Origin: Trametes villosa
Lineage: Eukaryota; Basidiomycota; Agaricomycetes; Polyporales; Polyporaceae
DNA: 64,000 nt
Assembly: GCA_002964805.2 (NCBI GenBank)
Contig: PUDQ02000078.1
Location: 1 to 64,000, forward strand
Direction: 5' to 3'
Shown: in pieces, positions 45,570 to 56,585 of the stretch
Layout: the number at the start of each line of letters is the position of its first letter
How positions within the stretch are numbered: the first letter of the stretch is position 1
Made by a program: the position numbers and the translations under genes
Notes under the pieces: model-generated
Databases searched by the model: none
Told to the model about the DNA's origin: nothing
Seen by the model: only the letters and a program-made list of their open reading frames with translations

Positions 45570-45830
45570 AGGCCTGCCTGTCGCCAGAGCTCCTCCCAGA
45601 ATCGGCACCAACCCTCAGAACTTGAAGGGCGGCGTTGAGCAGAACGCGGTGAGAAAACTCATAGCGGGCGTCGGCGATGAAACTTTGAGACTTTGTCTGA
45701 AAATCAACGATTGATGACTCGAAACCTGAGATGGCGTTGTTTGCGTTTGTTAGGATCCAAAGCCTCTGACTTCCTTTCCTGGATTTCTTCTCGCCTCCGC
45801 TCCGAGACTATCGGAGCTGCTGCTTGCTCG
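45570..45830 (-). pseudogene. Decayed 5' fragment of bL31m plus its promoter block
   Basis: Plus-strand text GCCTGCCTGTCGCCAGAG near 45570 parallels GCGTGCCTGCCGCCAGCG inside bL31m. AACTCATAGCGGGCGTCGGC near 45656 parallels GACTCATGGCGGGCG at the bL31m start, with the start codon mutated. GTTAGGATCCAAAGCC near 45750 with CCTTCCTTTCCTGGAT parallels the bL31m upstream block. The order and spacing match, so this is a copy of the first part of bL31m and its promoter, not a chance motif. Confidence 0.7.
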
Positions 45831-46363
45831 CGACCACCATCTATCTAGATACCTACTTCTCTAGTCAATAACCCAGCTACGATGATATCGTCGCCTACAG
45901 TCGAGACCGCTCGCGCCAAACCGGAGGATAACTAGTATTCGACTTACCGCTGGGTAGGACCCCCCGGGTGCATGCGGATAGCAGCGGCTTCGCGGAAGCC
46001 GCCTGATGAGGTACGTGTCCCTGAGTACTCAAATTCTACGCTATGCTCTGATACAAACAGATTGTGTAGAGCGCCGTTAAGAGAGGTGTTCGCGCCCGCT
46101 GCACAGGAGCCGGGGCATTCGGCGAGGCGACGCCACGGCGTATAGAGCCGAGGTGTAACAGTTCTTTTATGCAAGCTACGAGGTCCATGACGCTATACGG
46201 TGCGCTATCCATCTACGTGTCCAAGATACCGCACCGGGATAGCCGTGTAATACCAAAGTGCTTCTAAGCAGGATGAATGGCACTGGTGCGTATCCTTCTA
46301 TTTATTGACGGCGTCGCAACCACGGGATATCCTCATATTTCTCAACTTAGGACCTCATGCAGA

Positions 46364-46370
46364 TATATGA
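46364..46370 (+). promoter_or_regulatory. TATA-like box of WD40 array member 2
   Basis: TATATGA, a slightly degenerate box, 126 bases before the ATG at 46490. Confidence 0.45.
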
Positions 46371-46489
46371 AGGGCTCTCATAAATTCCCCGCGCTATGCA
46401 CTGTCGACTCTAGCCTGTCATTGTCTACTCCGCTCCGCCTGTCGGTCGCGATACTCTTTCAACCGCGCTCGTCACACCAGCACCATACT

Positions 46490-48022
46490 ATGGAGCTGCC
46501 CCTGTTCACATCGGACCACGGCCCTGGCGCTGATCCCGTCCAGCCATTCCCAATCCTCAATGCATATGGTGAGAGCACAGTCGAATCGGCCTCGCGGCCC
46601 TCTTTACTGATGACGAATATACACAAATTCGTTTCCGGCTACCCCTCAGATGCTGCCTATGGCGCATACGCCAGTGAGGCTCCCAATCTGACACCTCTTC
46701 CGATCCTGGACCCCGCTACGCGCGAAACCGACTACGATCCTAGCGCGCATCCGTCCTCCTCCGCGGCTGATCAGGGTAATAATCCTGTCCATGGTGGCCC
46801 AGTCACTTCCCTCGTGTCCTCCGAAGATGGCAAGTGGGTCGCCAGTGGCTCCGTGGACGGAACACTTTTCCTGTGGTCGATGCACATCGGGCAGTTCACC
46901 GCACGGCGTGGGGATCAATATCATTCCTTCCCCGCCATATACACCCTCGCCTTCTCCCCCGACAGCACGCGCCTCGCCTGCGCACACGCGTATGGGTACT
47001 GGATCAGGCGACTGGGCGAAGACGGCTCTGGCACAGGTTGGGAGGACTCGAAGGTCACTCGCGCACTCCCGGATGGCCCGAGGGCGATGCATATGCTAGC
47101 CTGGTCTTCCGACGGCGCGCACATCGTCACGGGCTCCGAGGAGGGCGCGTCCGCGTACGTCTGGGACTCGACCACGCACGCGCTCCTTCGCATAATCCGC
47201 GGCAGGAGTGATGCCGAGAAGCTCACCTTCCTCCTCTCTTCTCCCCGTGGTGGCTGGCTCGCGTGCGGCGGCGAGAAGGGTCCCTGCGAGATTTGGAACA
47301 TCGACAACGGCAAGCTGTGCGCGACGCTGGTTCACGACGGCGATGACGAGCAACGTACGATATCTCATGTCGTGTTCGACGCTAAGGGCAAGCACGTCGC
47401 CACCTGCTCCCAGGACGAAGACGGCGGGAGTACACTGGGCGTCTGGAAGCTCTCCACCGCCGAGAATGAGTCCAAAGGCTGGAGCCTGATCGCCACCACC
47501 CGGTCGAAGACGAGCCGGGGCTCCAAAGGCGCGATTAGGAACGCGTGGTTCTTCCCCTACGACAAACTCGCACTCCGAATGCTCGCGGTGGAGGGAGACA
47601 TGATACACCTCGGCGAGTGGGACGTGCCAAAGGACGCTACGACGAAGCAGCGGCCCAGCTGGTGAAGGCAGCCCTGGGACCTTCGAGGGGCCGTCACCGC
47701 CAGCTGCTTCTCCCCGGACGGAGACTACCTCGTCACCGCGTCGTCCCATCGTGCCGTACGGCTTTGGGAGACAGTCAGGCAGCCGCGCGAGCCGACCGAC
47801 GTCACCGAGCACCGGGAGAGGCAGAGGGAGGTGACTCTCGTTACGTTCTGCAACCGCGGAGAGCGCGTGGCGTCCGGCGCGAAGGACGGGAGCGTGTGTT
47901 TCCATCTTGGGCGTCGCCCGGATCTGCGAAGCATGGCATGGTTTCGTCAATCCTCGTGGCTGCAGAACATCAATACGAGAGGGCTGGAGAATGCTTGGTC
48001 TCGATGGTACGGTACACGCTAA
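46490..48022 (+). pseudogene. WD40-repeat gene with an in-frame nonsense codon (array member 2)
   Basis: From the ATG at 46490 the frame is open for 391 codons and meets TGA at 47663-47665. The same frame then continues open for another 119 codons to 48022 and encodes the two expected C-terminal blades: LRGAVTASCFSPDGDYLVTA, then AVRLWE, and VTLVTFCNRGERVASGAKDG. The last matches the family's terminal signature. Before the stop, units such as SLVSSEDGKWVASGSVDGTL and LAFSPDSTRLACAHA are intact. A single-base change would explain the stop; no plausible intron removes it. The product is either a truncated propeller lacking its last blades or nothing. A TATA-like box remains upstream. Confidence 0.75.
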
Positions 48023-48669
48023 CGCGTCCTTTGTATGTTTCTCGAGCACTGTCGCCTTTCATAATAAATATGGCTGATGTTTGGTTTGCTATAGGCGGTG
48101 GAATATGAGACGGAAACGCTGTATCGCAAGGCAGTAGTCCTTTCGTCGACTGAGGGATCGGTCTACCAAAGGGGAGCGCTATGTGCCGCTCACCGGAGAA
48201 CGTTCGCGAAATCGTCAGGGCCTCTACATCGTGGAGTCCTCGCCCTCCCAGAGCGCAACAAGCCACACTGCCACCTCACCTCAGACGCGACACACCAACG
48301 CACAAAAGCAAGGCATCTGACTAATACAGACACGCCACGAGCTGTAACATACTATGACGTGTTTCAGATCCGCATTCCATGGAGGATGCGCCGGAGTGCC
48401 TCTATCATTATAACACACGGCGGGCGATGAATGAAGACCCTCTACATCAGCGGAGTCGGCCGCATGGGTGCGCACGTCGACTGATTGTGTTTCAAGCGGT
48501 CTGAATCCATCTGCGCTGCTGTGAAACTCATAATGCGCTGCCAGTTTATAAATCATCTCAAGGCTGCTTCGTCGCAAGCCAGCGATTTCCCATCCATCAT
48601 CCGCCGAGATCTCGTTCGACCAGCCGCACGACCACTCTCCTACAGCACGCATCTTACCAGGCTCCTATC
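48023..48669. other. Intergenic region between WD40 array members 2 and 3
   Basis: No gene is supported. Unlike the other two spacers in the array I see no bL31m fragment here. It ends with the promoter of member 3. Confidence 0.45.
48547..48553 (+). promoter_or_regulatory. TATA-like box of WD40 array member 3
   Basis: TATAAAT 123 bases before the ATG at 48670. Confidence 0.55.
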
Positions 48670-49971
48670 ATGAAAACGTCTCCCCCCGTATCCGATGGCA
48701 CCAACACGGGAGTGGGTGTTGTTTCGCCAACCCCGCGCCCCTTGCGCCGCCCCTCCGAAGGCGAGAGACCACCACCAGCAGATGATGCTCCACCTGCATA
48801 TGGTGACTCGGAGCCCGAGCTGCCCCAATGCTACAATAATTCACGTCAGGCCGTCACGTCGTTAGCGGCCTCCGAGGACGGAAACTATATCGCCAGTGGC
48901 TTCGAGGACGGGAAGGTCTATCTGTGGATGGCCCGAGCTTTGCGCCATGATCTTCACGAACCCGAGCGCCGCTCTCTAGATTTCGTACACAACGCCCCCT
49001 GCATGTTCCAGGCTGACGACACTGCGGTACACGCGCTCGCCTTTTCCCCGGACAATCGGTTGGCGTCCGCACATGGGAGCGGGCGCGTCAAGGTGTGGAT
49101 CGTCGGCGAACCCGGGTTCAGCGCGCGCCCGCAGCTGCTGGGGCCAGGAACAGTGAACGCCCCACCGAAATACAATACAGGCCAAGCGGCGCGTGCGGTA
49201 GCTTGGTCTGCCGGCCGTAACCCGAACCGCATTGCTGTCGGGGCTGACGACGGGACCCTGTACGAGTGGGACACGGACACATACAACATCCTCACCAAAC
49301 ACGACGGCGCACATTCCTCTCCAATCACCTTCGTTCTTTACTCGCCCGACGGTTGCTTCCTGGCAAGTGTTGGCGACCGGGGATCCTTCGTCCTCACCCG
49401 GAAGATCAGTGAACCTGGAAGTGAAGGGGTGCCGCCACCGCTGCCAGACGGCGGCGGAAAGCGGAAGATTGTACATGCCGCATTCGATAGGGAGAGCAGG
49501 CGCCTTGCCACCTGCTGTGCTGATGGGCGCGTGGAGGTTCAGTTCTTGAAAACAGAGGACGGAGGCCGACCTGCTACGACCTACAAGGTACCGAAGTCCC
49601 GTGGCTCAGTGCGGAGCGCTTTGTTCGGGCCTCGCAACGTGCTTCATCTCGCAACCGTCAAAGGCCAGAAGATGGGTTTTGGCGCAATGGGTGGCATTTG
49701 GAACCACAAGACGTCCTGGTGCGCGCGCACCTTGCCGAAGGAGAACGTCTCGATGGAGAGTGCATGCATATCCCCAGACGGCGAGCACGTAGCATTTGCG
49801 GCGTCCCGCCCCTCTCCCAGGGTGCATATCTGGGGACGGAGCATATGGGCGTTTTCTCCGGACAAGAAAATTTCGCATGAGGGCAAAGTCACGCGAATGA
49901 TGTTCTGCCGCTATGGACATCGGGAAGTTTTCGTGTCAGGCTTCAGAGACGGTACGGTGGATTTTGCATAG
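48670..49971 (+). CDS. WD40-repeat protein (plus-strand array, member 3)
   Basis: A single exon of 433 residues from the ATG at 48670. The first 55 residues are Pro-rich and include DDAPPAYGD, close to a PY motif. WD units: SLAASEDGNYIASGFEDGKV, ALAFSPDNRLASAHGSGRVK, VAWSAGRNPNRIAVGADDGT, FVLYSPDGCFLASVGDRGS, AAFDRESRRLATCCADGRV, ACISPDGEHVAFAAS, and a final RMMFCRYGHREVFVSGFRDG. The terminal FCRYG.REV.VS signature is shared with array members 1 and 4. There is no second domain. It probably acts as a protein-interaction scaffold; no pathway can be named. Confidence 0.88.
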   Translation: MKTSPPVSDGTNTGVGVVSPTPRPLRRPSEGERPPPADDAPPAYGDSEPELPQCYNNSRQAVTSLAASEDGNYIASGFEDGKVYLWMARALRHDLHEPERRSLDFVHNAPCMFQADDTAVHALAFSPDNRLASAHGSGRVKVWIVGEPGFSARPQLLGPGTVNAPPKYNTGQAARAVAWSAGRNPNRIAVGADDGTLYEWDTDTYNILTKHDGAHSSPITFVLYSPDGCFLASVGDRGSFVLTRKISEPGSEGVPPPLPDGGGKRKIVHAAFDRESRRLATCCADGRVEVQFLKTEDGGRPATTYKVPKSRGSVRSALFGPRNVLHLATVKGQKMGFGAMGGIWNHKTSWCARTLPKENVSMESACISPDGEHVAFAASRPSPRVHIWGRSIWAFSPDKKISHEGKVTRMMFCRYGHREVFVSGFRDGTVDFA

Positions 49972-50479
49972 CGCCGCTTTGATGGGCGTTGCGGCGGACA
50001 CTAGGACCTGTGTCCGCAATGTAGGGCAGCAGGGCGCATGATTTGAGGGGAGTAATGCAGAGTGGCCGCCGTTACGTTACTATATACGATAGAGATGGGC
50101 ATATATATGGCCAAATGATAGGAGCATGTTCGCGCGAGGAGAATCATACGAGTGAAGGACTGGTGGACTCGGGCCGCGGCTCGCGTGGGCTACCATGTTA
50201 TAGCGAGCGCGGCACCGGGATGCGCGCGCTCGTTATAGGGGGGAAACATTACATACCAGGGGAAGAATTGTACGCCGCGCTGCGCTAGGAGCCGGAGTCG
50301 CCGTCGCGTATTCCGTATTCGAAAGCTATAACTTCGCAGGAAGTGTTAGGTAGTAGCGCTCGAGTGCTCCGACTTCTTACTCCATGATCGATTGGGGTCC
50401 CGGAGCTTTTCGTCGGAGGCGCTACGCAACGTAGTAGGTGGCCCGGGGTTGGCCGGTGACGACCACGACTAGTCGGTAG

Positions 50480-50760
50480 CGTGCCTGCCGCCAGCGCTTC
50501 TCAGAAAGAGACTCCAGTTCGAGGTCAAGCGGAGTAAACAGCGCTAGCGCGCCGCAAGGAAGTCTCATAGCGGATGTACTTACTCAGCGAGAAGAAGCCT
50601 CGGAGGCGCAGCCGCGGCGGACGCGTCGGCGGCGTTGTTTGCGCCTGTTAGGATCCAATTTCCAAAGCCACCGCCTTCCTTTCTCGGATTACTTCTCACC
50701 TCCATTCTGACTCGAGGCTCGGAGTCGCGACTCGCCGCTAGCTTGCAACCATTATCTGGA
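50480..50760 (-). pseudogene. Second decayed 5' fragment of bL31m plus its promoter block
   Basis: GCGTGCCTGCCGCCAGCGCT near 50477 is almost identical to the sequence inside bL31m at about 42650. GTCTCATAGCGGATG near 50563 corresponds to the bL31m start region, again with the start codon changed. GTTAGGATCCAA near 50647, then CCGCCTTCCTTTC, matches the upstream block. The order is the same as in bL31m and in the fragment at 45570-45830. Confidence 0.72.
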
Positions 50761-51144
50761 CCAACTGTGTGGCCAAGGCCTTCATTCGCGTGCAGCGGAT
50801 GTGAGTGCGTTGAGAAAGGCCATGCTCGGAATCTCTGAAGGCCTTCGACGGGCATTCACGCCCTCCGCACAATCGAGATATTCCGGAGCGGTGCTGCGAC
50901 GCACAAAAGCGAGGAATTTCGGTGAATACAGACATGCTACGAGTCGCTCCATGTCATACCCTTATTCATCGTATCGCAATTATAAAGAGATATAGCTGGG
51001 CGCTCACAGGAATACCGGCACATGAGCGATAAATGAGGATGCCACTGTCGAGCACAAGACTGAATGCCGCAGGTGCGTAGGCCTATTGGACCTCAAGCGC
51101 ATTACACTTGCCTCCCGACAGGTGTTTCCACGATAAGCTGCAGA

Positions 51145-51151
51145 TATATAA
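51145..51151 (+). promoter_or_regulatory. TATA box of WD40 array member 4
   Basis: TATATAA 138 bases before the ATG at 51283. Confidence 0.65.
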
Positions 51152-51282
51152 GTAACCCCATCCTCACAAGACTTTTTCACCCGGCGCCAGCGACACCTCC
51201 CTTGCCACCATCTGCTCAGCTCTTGCCCTATTAACCGCGACACATCTTCCACGGGATTTGCCCAACTCTCCGAGCTCATTCC

Positions 51283-52664
51283 ATGGATGAACCTCCCCCG
51301 CCCTACAGCGTAGAGTTTCCGAGTGGCGATTTCCCGCAGAACCCGATCTCCTCTGCGGACGAGAGACTACGGGCAGAGCTACTCCAGGCTCTGGCACATA
51401 GTGAGATCACCAGTCACATCGCCCCCATGCGTTGCACGGTGCTGACGGGTCTACATCATATTCAGGTCCCGGCTCTACAGCTGCGCAAAGCGACAGGTCG
51501 CCTCGACAAGGATTCCACCACCACAGCGAACCCTACTATGCCTCCACAGTATCAGCCGGTCTCCAGTACGCGCCGCTACCCGGACCATGTCGTCGCAGGG
51601 GCGCAGTAAACTCGCTCGTGACCTCTATGGATGGCAGCTACGTTGCGATCGGCTACGAGGACGGGACGATTCTTCTGTGGAGGACCGGCATTCCTCCCCG
51701 CGCATACCAGCGTGAGGCTGACGGACCTGCGGATCTCCTGCCCAATCCTTGCGTCACTAGGGCTAGCTACTCCGATGCAGTCAAGGCGCTAGCGTTCTCG
51801 CCCGACGGCACACGGGTGGTCTCCGCTCATGCGAGCGGGCACATCATGCTGTGGCTGACCAATCTATTGGGGTCGTGGGCGCGGGTTGCTGGGCTCTTCC
51901 GGGACACAGTGCCTGGAGTTCCGGTGCGCGCAGTGGCTTGGTCCTCCAATGGCAGGCGCTTCGCGGCAGGCTCCGACGGCGGATCCCTGGGCGTTTGGAG
52001 CACCAGAAAGTCTCGGCTCCTGCGCAGAGTGCGCGGTCATCCCTCCAGCATTGCCTTCGTCCTCTTCTCTCCCGACAGTCGCGTGGTGGTGTATGCCGGC
52101 GCCGCGGGCCCCTGCTACGTTCGGGACGCCAACAATTGCAAGCTGGTGCTGAGACTAGGGGGCGACCAGTCGAACGCCGTATTGCACGCCGCCTTCGACT
52201 CGGAGAGCAAGCACATCGTTACCTGCTCGGACGACGGGCGAGCGTGTGTCTGGGAGATCATAAGCGGGAACCTACTGGCCACGACGAGTGAATCCCTCGG
52301 CAGGGTGCGGAGCGCGCTCTTCTTGTCCAACGGCGCGCTTGCTGTCGTTGCGGTGGACGGGCAGACGATGTACTTCGGCGAGCACGATGCTCGTACGGGT
52401 GAGTGGCATGCGCACACGCGCACGGAAGAGGGAGGCGCCATCGGCAGCGCCTGCTTGTCTCCGGACGGCAGACACGTCGCCTGGGCGTCGTCCAATTCTT
52501 CTGTCCGTCTAGTGGAGACGAGCGCATCTGCGTTGCCACCGGTCATTGACACCGGGCACAGAGGCACAGTCACGCACGTGAAGTTCTGTCGATACGGCGA
52601 CCGAGAAGTCTTGGTGTCTGCCGCGGACAATGGCACAGTACATTTCAACTATGTGGGTCGCTAG
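51283..52664 (+). CDS. WD40-repeat protein (plus-strand array, member 4)
   Basis: Exons 51283-51400 and 51466-52664 give 438 codons plus a stop; the 65-base intron is GT-AG and joins two frames that are open only on either side. The N-terminus MDEPPPPYSVEFPSG carries a PPPY motif of the kind bound by WW domains, followed by a Ser/Gln/His-rich segment. WD units: SLVTSMDGSYVAIGYEDGTI, LAFSPDGTRVVSAHASGHIM, VAWSSNGRRFAAGSDGGSLG, FVLFSPDSRVVVYAGA, AAFDSESKHIVTCSDDGRAC, ACLSPDGRHVAWASSNSSV and HVKFCRYGDREVLVSAADNG. The terminal signature is as in members 1 and 3. It is a scaffold propeller by architecture; function is unknown. Confidence 0.88.
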
Positions 52665-53299
52665 TAGCCAGTGGTAGAGCGCGTAAACCAAGGTCACGCA
52701 CCTGAGGGACACTGGCAACTGGGATGTCGCCCAAGTAGTGCAAGATCGCTGGACTACTCGACTACTCGTCTAGCTATGGGTCATGATACGATTACCCTAG
52801 TAGCCAGCCTACGGGAGAAACTTCACGAACAGCGGATTACGGAGAAGGGTGATGTTTCGAAGGCATGAATAGCCTGGGTTGATGGAAGAATGTCCGGACT
52901 GTATGGCAGTTACTACTCGCGCATACATCTGGATAGCGCGGGGTGCCACGAGGGTCGTAGTGGCTTAAAGGACTCAGAGGGACCATTCGAGAAGCATTCG
53001 AAGGGAGAGCCGACCGCCTCAGTAAGAGCAAACCCAAATTTACGAGCATATCGACTGCCAGACAGAGGGTTCGCCGGCGCAGAGACTGGGCGGAAGGCGA
53101 TGGGAGAATGCGTTAGCCATACATCGGAAAACAGGAGTATCGAAGTGACGTACCTCACGACGCCCACAGCCATCGCCGCTCGCCGCGAACCACGGGCTTC
53201 CTCATACTCCTGCGAGTTCGTAACATCGATCGCCTCGCACGCGCGCACCGTCTCCGTCCTCTGCCTATCCCACCCCGTCCACAAAATGTCGAGTAGTCG
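52665..53299. other. Region between the WD40 array and the inverted duplication
   Basis: No gene with recognisable features. Its right part may already belong to the inverted duplication, but the partner sequence would lie beyond the window end, so the left border of arm A cannot be fixed. Confidence 0.35.
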
Positions 53300-53499
53300 C
53301 GTCGCGGCGCGCACGATACAGCGGACAGCCACGCCCCCTTGCGGACGCCGACCGTCCCCCGCGCCTTCCTTCCGTCTCCGTCCGATTCGCCACCAGCGTC
53401 GTCTTCGCTGTCTTGCTGTATCCTGTATCCACCACCCGATTTGGCCACGGCCATTGCACCAGCGCAGGGACATAAGTGCAACAAACGACGTACCAATCG

Positions 53500-54110
53500 T
53501 CACCGCTCCTCAGGGACGTTGGCCGCCCCTCGTGACTTCGATACTGCTCCGCACACGAGTCTCCGCGGTTCGCGCAAGCGGACGCGCCACCGAGATGCCG
53601 CCGCCGGTGCGTTCGCCCGAGGACGGTGCAGAATCGCGCGAGCACCACGCCTCCGCTGTGCTTCGCGGACGCGGAGTGCAGCCGTCCAGACGGCCGGTCG
53701 CACTCGACCTGCCCACAGTAGGGCACATATCGACGGAACAGACTCGGCGGACTCGGAACAGGCTGGTTGGGGCGAGGATACGCACCTGGGCCTGAGCCGA
53801 TACGAGGAGAGCACGCCGTCGCCATATGGCCCCAAAGACGCGGATCGGGCGCCCACGGAGTCTACGAGAGCCTGAGCGGGCGAGACGCACTCCTTGCCAC
53901 GCAGTACGCAGCACGGGAGAGTGAGTGCGCGTTGAGCCGGGCGAGCACAGCCTGCCGTGCCCTTCCCGCCGGCGGAGCGTACGCCACGAACATACCTCGT
54001 CTTCTTCTCGTTGCTCCGCTCCGCCTCCTTGTCGTTTCCGTGCGCAGCCGCCCAAAGCACGCCGCCACGGGGCACTTGTCCACGCCGAGCGACCGAGAGT
54101 TCACATCCGC
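53500..54110 (-). pseudogene. Decayed copy of the arm B gene at 63348
   Basis: Minus-strand pieces SPGSTRTHSP, then RGKECVSPAQALVD, then VPYCGQVECDRPSGRLHSASAKHSGG parallel RPGSTRKISR, CKECAPPAQVPVD and VPYRVEVESAWSGRPPGRLL in arm B, but they fall in different frames. Frameshifts have therefore broken it. The function of the gene is unknown. Confidence 0.45.
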
Positions 54111-55533
54111 GGCCTTCGACTTGGAGAGCGCATCGCATCGCATCCGCGGGAAGCCGCACTCTGTTTGCCACGACGAAAGACTCGGAAGCACAGCCAGAGT
54201 TCGCGTAGTGCCGCCGAGTGACAGAGCTCGCATTCGCATTCTCCTTGTCCTGCCAGGGGAGACGGAGGAAATCGAGCGCGAGGGGAGACGCGTGGTACCG
54301 GTCGTCGGCCCTGCTTGGATGACGCCGTGTAATCCCAGCCGGGGGAAGATAACGGCTGTCGAGGAGGCGGATTTCGAAATGCTATTAGATAGGAGCTAGG
54401 CCGCGACCACGGGAGTGGTGGGGGAAGGATGCGTACCTGTCGCGGTGTATTGGATGGAATTGCAACGGGGCCACAGTGACTCGTGCTCGGCTGCCAGAAA
54501 GTGGAAGGTTGGAACAGAGCCCTAACAGTGCGTATATGCGCGGCGAGCCACCAACAGCAGGAGCGTGAATATGGTGTCCAGACGGTTCGCGCCAACAGAG
54601 AGGGAATCAGCAGAGGTATAGCATCGGGTCGTGCGTAAAGCAGATGGCACTAGCCTGAGATCATGGAACGCGGCGCGGCGCAGACTTCAACGAACGATCC
54701 TTTGAATGATACATTCAAAGGGATTTCCGAGCCAGCAGTAGTATAAGTACTCTACGGGTAGCTGAAGACTAAGATCGAGCATGCAAGCGCAAAAGCCAGT
54801 GGATGGGGGAAGGAGAGAGAGGGCGTGGCTGGGCGTGGCGATGCGGGGGCGTTGAGTACCAGCGCGCACAGCCACCGATCGCCTTTCTCCCAGTCGATCG
54901 CTCTCTCTTCCCGCCATCTGCTCTCTTGCACTCATCTGCGCGAAACCCGCTGTCGCTCTCTGGAGGAATGCGGGCTGCGTGTGGAGAACGGTCTGCGCGT
55001 CTCTCCACGAATACGCCAGGACAGGTCTGGGCGGCCTCGTGTTCGCCCTCGCGCCTTGCGCCCTCTCAGCTGACGTCAACGCAACACTCCAGCCCTCTTC
55101 CTCGCTTCTCTCCCTTCCTGACTATATGCCGCTCATCTGGGCCGTTGCGGGGTGTCCGTGATGAGAGAACAGCAAGCGATAGACACCGTCGCTGCCTCTC
55201 TCTGGCCTATCCGTCTATGTGAGTGTGGCTATATGCGCACTGAGCGCGACCACTCGGCATGTCTGGAAACCTAGATCTCCATCCCGAGTCGCATACGGGA
55301 GAGCTCGGCGGAGCGCCATCCAAGGTTCGTACTCCGAGCCATCCACAGCTCTCCAGAACATGCCTCCCTCATGACGCCCATCCCGGCTACTCCAGCCTCG
55401 CCCATCTCCTCCCCTGCCCTCGCCCATCTAATCCCCGGCCACCGCCCGCGCAGGATAGGTAGATCGACCGTCCTGCACTTGTTACAGCACAGCTATATCC
55501 GTACGGCGAGGCCTGCACGTTGCCTTGCCGCTC

Positions 55534-55540
55534 TATATAA
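55534..55540 (+). promoter_or_regulatory. TATA box of the four-helix membrane protein gene
   Basis: TATATAA 110 bases before the ATG at 55644, followed by a CT-rich stretch. The corresponding place in arm B has lost the box. Confidence 0.55.
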
Positions 55541-55643
55541 CCTTCGAGCTCGCGCCCCCGTGCTCCCGCTGCTTCCTCTCGCTCTGTCTACTGCTCTCTA
55601 GCTCATACCGCCTCCCTTTCCTCGCTAACCCTAGCTCTCTACA

Positions 55644-56585
55644 ATGGCGACCATAAACGGTGCCCGCGTCGGACTCTACGTCCTCCTCGTACGTCCTGTC
55701 TCCAGCCCCTCCCCGCTAACTCTCAGCGCTCGCGGCCCGCACAGTGGCTCTTCTCCGCCGTCCTCCTCGGACTGACCGCGACCCGCCTGCACTACACCCT
55801 CCGCCTCCCGCCTGGGGACCCGCTCAACAACGGCCACGCCTTCTACGACCCCATCGTCGCCGAGCTCCTCGTCACCTCCGTCTTCGCTATGATCTGGTCC
55901 TCGTACATGTACGTCATCATCCCCCCACTGCGAGCTGCGAGTTGCGTGCTCCGCGCCTCGTGTCCGCCGCGCGCCCTATCTCCTCTCCGCGGTCCCGAGC
56001 GCGCATATATGCGCGATGACGGAGGAGGCGCAGGGAGTAGGGCTCAGACCCCCGCGCGGGGCGCGAGGCGCGCAGTCTGCGTTGTGTTAAACGGTGGTGC
56101 AAGTGACTGACCGCGCACCGCGCCCGCGCAGTATCCACGTCATCCACAGGAGCTACGACTACGGCCGGCTCTCCTCCTTCGCCGCGGAGCTCGTCGGCCT
56201 CCTCGCGCTCTTCGCGCTCTTCCTCGTCGGCGCCGCCATCGCCTCCGTACGTCCCTTGCCCCCCCTCTCCCCCTTTCTCCCTCTCTCCCTCTCCCCTCCC
56301 CTCCTCCCCCTCCCTTCCTCGATCTACTACCGTCGCTCGGAGATTCACTGAACGCTAACGCTACCGCGGCAGACGCTGTGGGGCAACCTCTTCTGGTGCC
56401 ACGTGTACTGGCAGTGCCGGCTGCTGACCGTGCTCGTCGCGTTCGCGTGGCTCGCGTGCGCGCTCGTCTTCGCGCTCGTCGTCCTCAGCGCGCTCTTTGC
56501 GGTGTCCAATGCGGCGTGGGCGCACCCGCTCCATGGGCGGTACGATGCGCGGGATAGTTATTTCCGTGAGTCCCGTCCTCTTTAG
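55644..56585 (+). CDS. Four-transmembrane (MARVEL-like) membrane protein
   Basis: Exons 55644-55688, 55745-55908, 56132-56246 and 56373-56585 give 178 codons plus a stop. Four hydrophobic segments are seen: GLYVLLWLFSAVLLGLTA (about residues 10-27), IVAELLVTSVFAMIWSSYI (about 52-70), AELVGLLALFALFLVGAAIA (about 87-107), and LLTVLVAFAWLACALVFALV (about 124-146). Conserved-looking motifs are RLHYTL, LPPGDPLNNG and FYDPIVAEL after helix 1, CHVYWQCRLL before helix 4 and HPLHGRYDARDSYF at the end. The layout is that of small MARVEL-like proteins common in basidiomycetes, which sit in plasma or vesicle membranes. The end is uncertain because TTCC is followed by a good donor, GTGAGTCC, kept in the arm B copy, so one more exon may exist. 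Confidence 0.72.

Larger units (their letters stand above)
44880..46489. other. Intergenic region between WD40 array members 1 and 2
   Basis: No intact gene. It holds the decayed bL31m 5' fragment (about 45570-45830) and the promoter of member 2. The rest shows no recognisable coding or repeat pattern. Confidence 0.5.
49972..51282. other. Intergenic region between WD40 array members 3 and 4
   Basis: It contains the second decayed bL31m 5' fragment (about 50480-50760) and the member 4 promoter. A plus-strand frame at 50043-50288 has no recognisable features. Nothing else is supported. Confidence 0.45.

Noticed and set aside
52890..53795. A 301-codon plus-strand frame
   Set aside because: Arg- and Pro-rich, overlaps opposing frames in arm A of the inverted duplication and has no conserved counterpart frame in arm B.
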